Below, one piece after another: positions 12,816 through 13,341 of a stretch of 13,341 nucleotides of DNA. The position numbers were made by a program, and so were the translations under genes. The notes beneath the pieces were generated by a model. The model saw only the letters and a list, made by a program, of their open reading frames with translations, was not told where the DNA came from and searched no databases. Source of the DNA: Nitrospirota bacterium (GTDB taxonomy: Bacteria > Nitrospirota_A > Leptospirillia > Leptospirillales > Leptospirillaceae); the NCBI GenBank assembly GCA_027415455.1, contig DAIBSV010000041.1, positions 1 to 13,341 on the forward strand, read 5' to 3'. Each line of letters starts with the position of its first letter. The first letter of the stretch is position 1.

Positions 12816-13341
12816 TCAATCCCCCCCTTTTTGTTTTTCGATCCTTTTACAATCTTCGGAAGAAGATCGTCCAGAGCGATCTCCGTCTCCTCTTCGGTCA
12901 AAAGTCCCGAAAGAATGAAGTCGGCCCGGGATAATCTCTCGACACGGCTCATCTGGGAGCTGATCCGTTGGTCCGCCTCTTCCGCCCCCAGTCCGGAACG
13001 TCGCATAAGCCTCTCCTTCTGGATCTCCTCGGGGACATCGACGACGATTACTGCATCCATCTCCGATTCCAGCCCCTTCTCGTACAGAAGCGGAACCTCG
13101 TAGATGACCAGAGGAGCATCCGACAGCTGCGCCTTTTGTCGGAGAAATTCAGCCCGGACTCTCGGGTGTATGATTTCCTCCAGCTTGCGCCGCCTGATTG
13201 GATCCGCATAGATTATCCTGGCCAAAGCGGGTCGGTCGATGTCCCCGTGAAGCAGGACCTCCGGAAAGGCGCGAATCACCTCATCAAATCCTTCCGTCCC
13301 GCGACGAACAACCTCCCTGGCCAGATGGTCGGCATCGATCA
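12812..13341 (-). CDS. coaE: Dephospho-CoA kinase, C-terminal part
   Basis: CoaE phosphorylates the ribose 3'-OH of dephospho-CoA, the final step in CoA synthesis. The gene runs off the right edge of the window and its P-loop N-terminus is missing, so about 176 residues of the usual 200 or so are seen. The frame is open to the last base and reads IDADHLAREVVRRGTEGFDE at the edge, the family's DAD-x-x-AREVV segment, followed by DIDRPALARIIYADP, RRRKLEEIIHPRV, VIYEVPLLYEKGLE and VDVPEEIQKERLMRRSGLG. The C-terminus is basic (KGSKNKKGG). A GTG at 13279 only looks like a start because of the window edge. It overlaps galU by four bases and is the first visible gene of the operon. Confidence 0.95.
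   Translation of the reverse strand, partial: IDADHLAREVVRRGTEGFDEVIRAFPEVLLHGDIDRPALARIIYADPIRRRKLEEIIHPRVRAEFLRQKAQLSDAPLVIYEVPLLYEKGLESEMDAVIVVDVPEEIQKERLMRRSGLGAEEADQRISSQMSRVERLSRADFILSGLLTEEETEIALDDLLPKIVKGSKNKKGGIE

Noticed and set aside
11949..13103. 384-codon plus-strand frame opposite galU and coaE
   Set aside because: Both genes on the minus strand have full sets of family motifs; the long antisense frame follows from GC-rich codon bias.

Overview
The window reads as chromosomal DNA from a Gram-negative bacterium. It encodes at least six probable lipoproteins with lipoboxes, a Pal-type peptidoglycan-binding lipoprotein, an Slp-family outer-membrane lipoprotein and an RND efflux permease. 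The tRNA gene carries an encoded CCA end, and GTG and TTG starts are common. The mix of genes and the moderately high GC content bring to mind Nitrospirota such as the acidophile Leptospirillum, but that is a guess from general gene content, not a database match.

Layout, left to right. (1) 1-1468, minus: the N-terminal part of an RND efflux permease, cut by the window edge and broken by one extra G in an eight-G run; a 29-bp perfect inverted repeat sits exactly at base 1. (2) 1627-2277, minus: a hypothetical lipoprotein with distant Slp-like features. (3) 2278-2606: a spacer with a very AT-rich core (22 of 100 bases are G or C in 2381-2480), leading into a tRNA-Glu(CTC) gene with a perfect TATAAT box. 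A HAD-family phosphatase starts 22 bp after the tRNA, so the two are probably co-transcribed. (4) 3357-5341, minus: a tight three-gene envelope operon (404-aa lipoprotein, 67-aa membrane protein, Slp-family lipoprotein), with a small helical lipoprotein diverging at 5436. (5) 5854-8202, minus: RNase R with an arginine-rich N-terminal tail. (6) 8251-10458, plus: a well-formed sigma70-type promoter, a long leader, a secreted Lys/Ala-rich protein, Pal, a strong intrinsic terminator, then a second promoter and a second Pal/OmpA-like lipoprotein. (7) 10427-13341, minus: coaE (partial), galU, thiL and a DUF2062 membrane protein, packed with overlaps or short gaps as one operon.

How the genes work together. 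The left and middle parts are dominated by envelope proteins: efflux, surface lipoproteins and peptidoglycan anchoring. The right end is a housekeeping operon for the last step of CoA synthesis, UDP-glucose supply and thiamine diphosphate synthesis. RNase R and the tRNA-Glu/HAD unit are general housekeeping. No transposase, integrase, CRISPR array, phage gene or toxin-antitoxin pair was seen. The best candidate for something undescribed is the coupled lipoprotein / small membrane protein / Slp operon and its lipoprotein neighbours. The most surprising local features are the RND frameshift and the edge inverted repeat, both of which may be sequencing or assembly artefacts.
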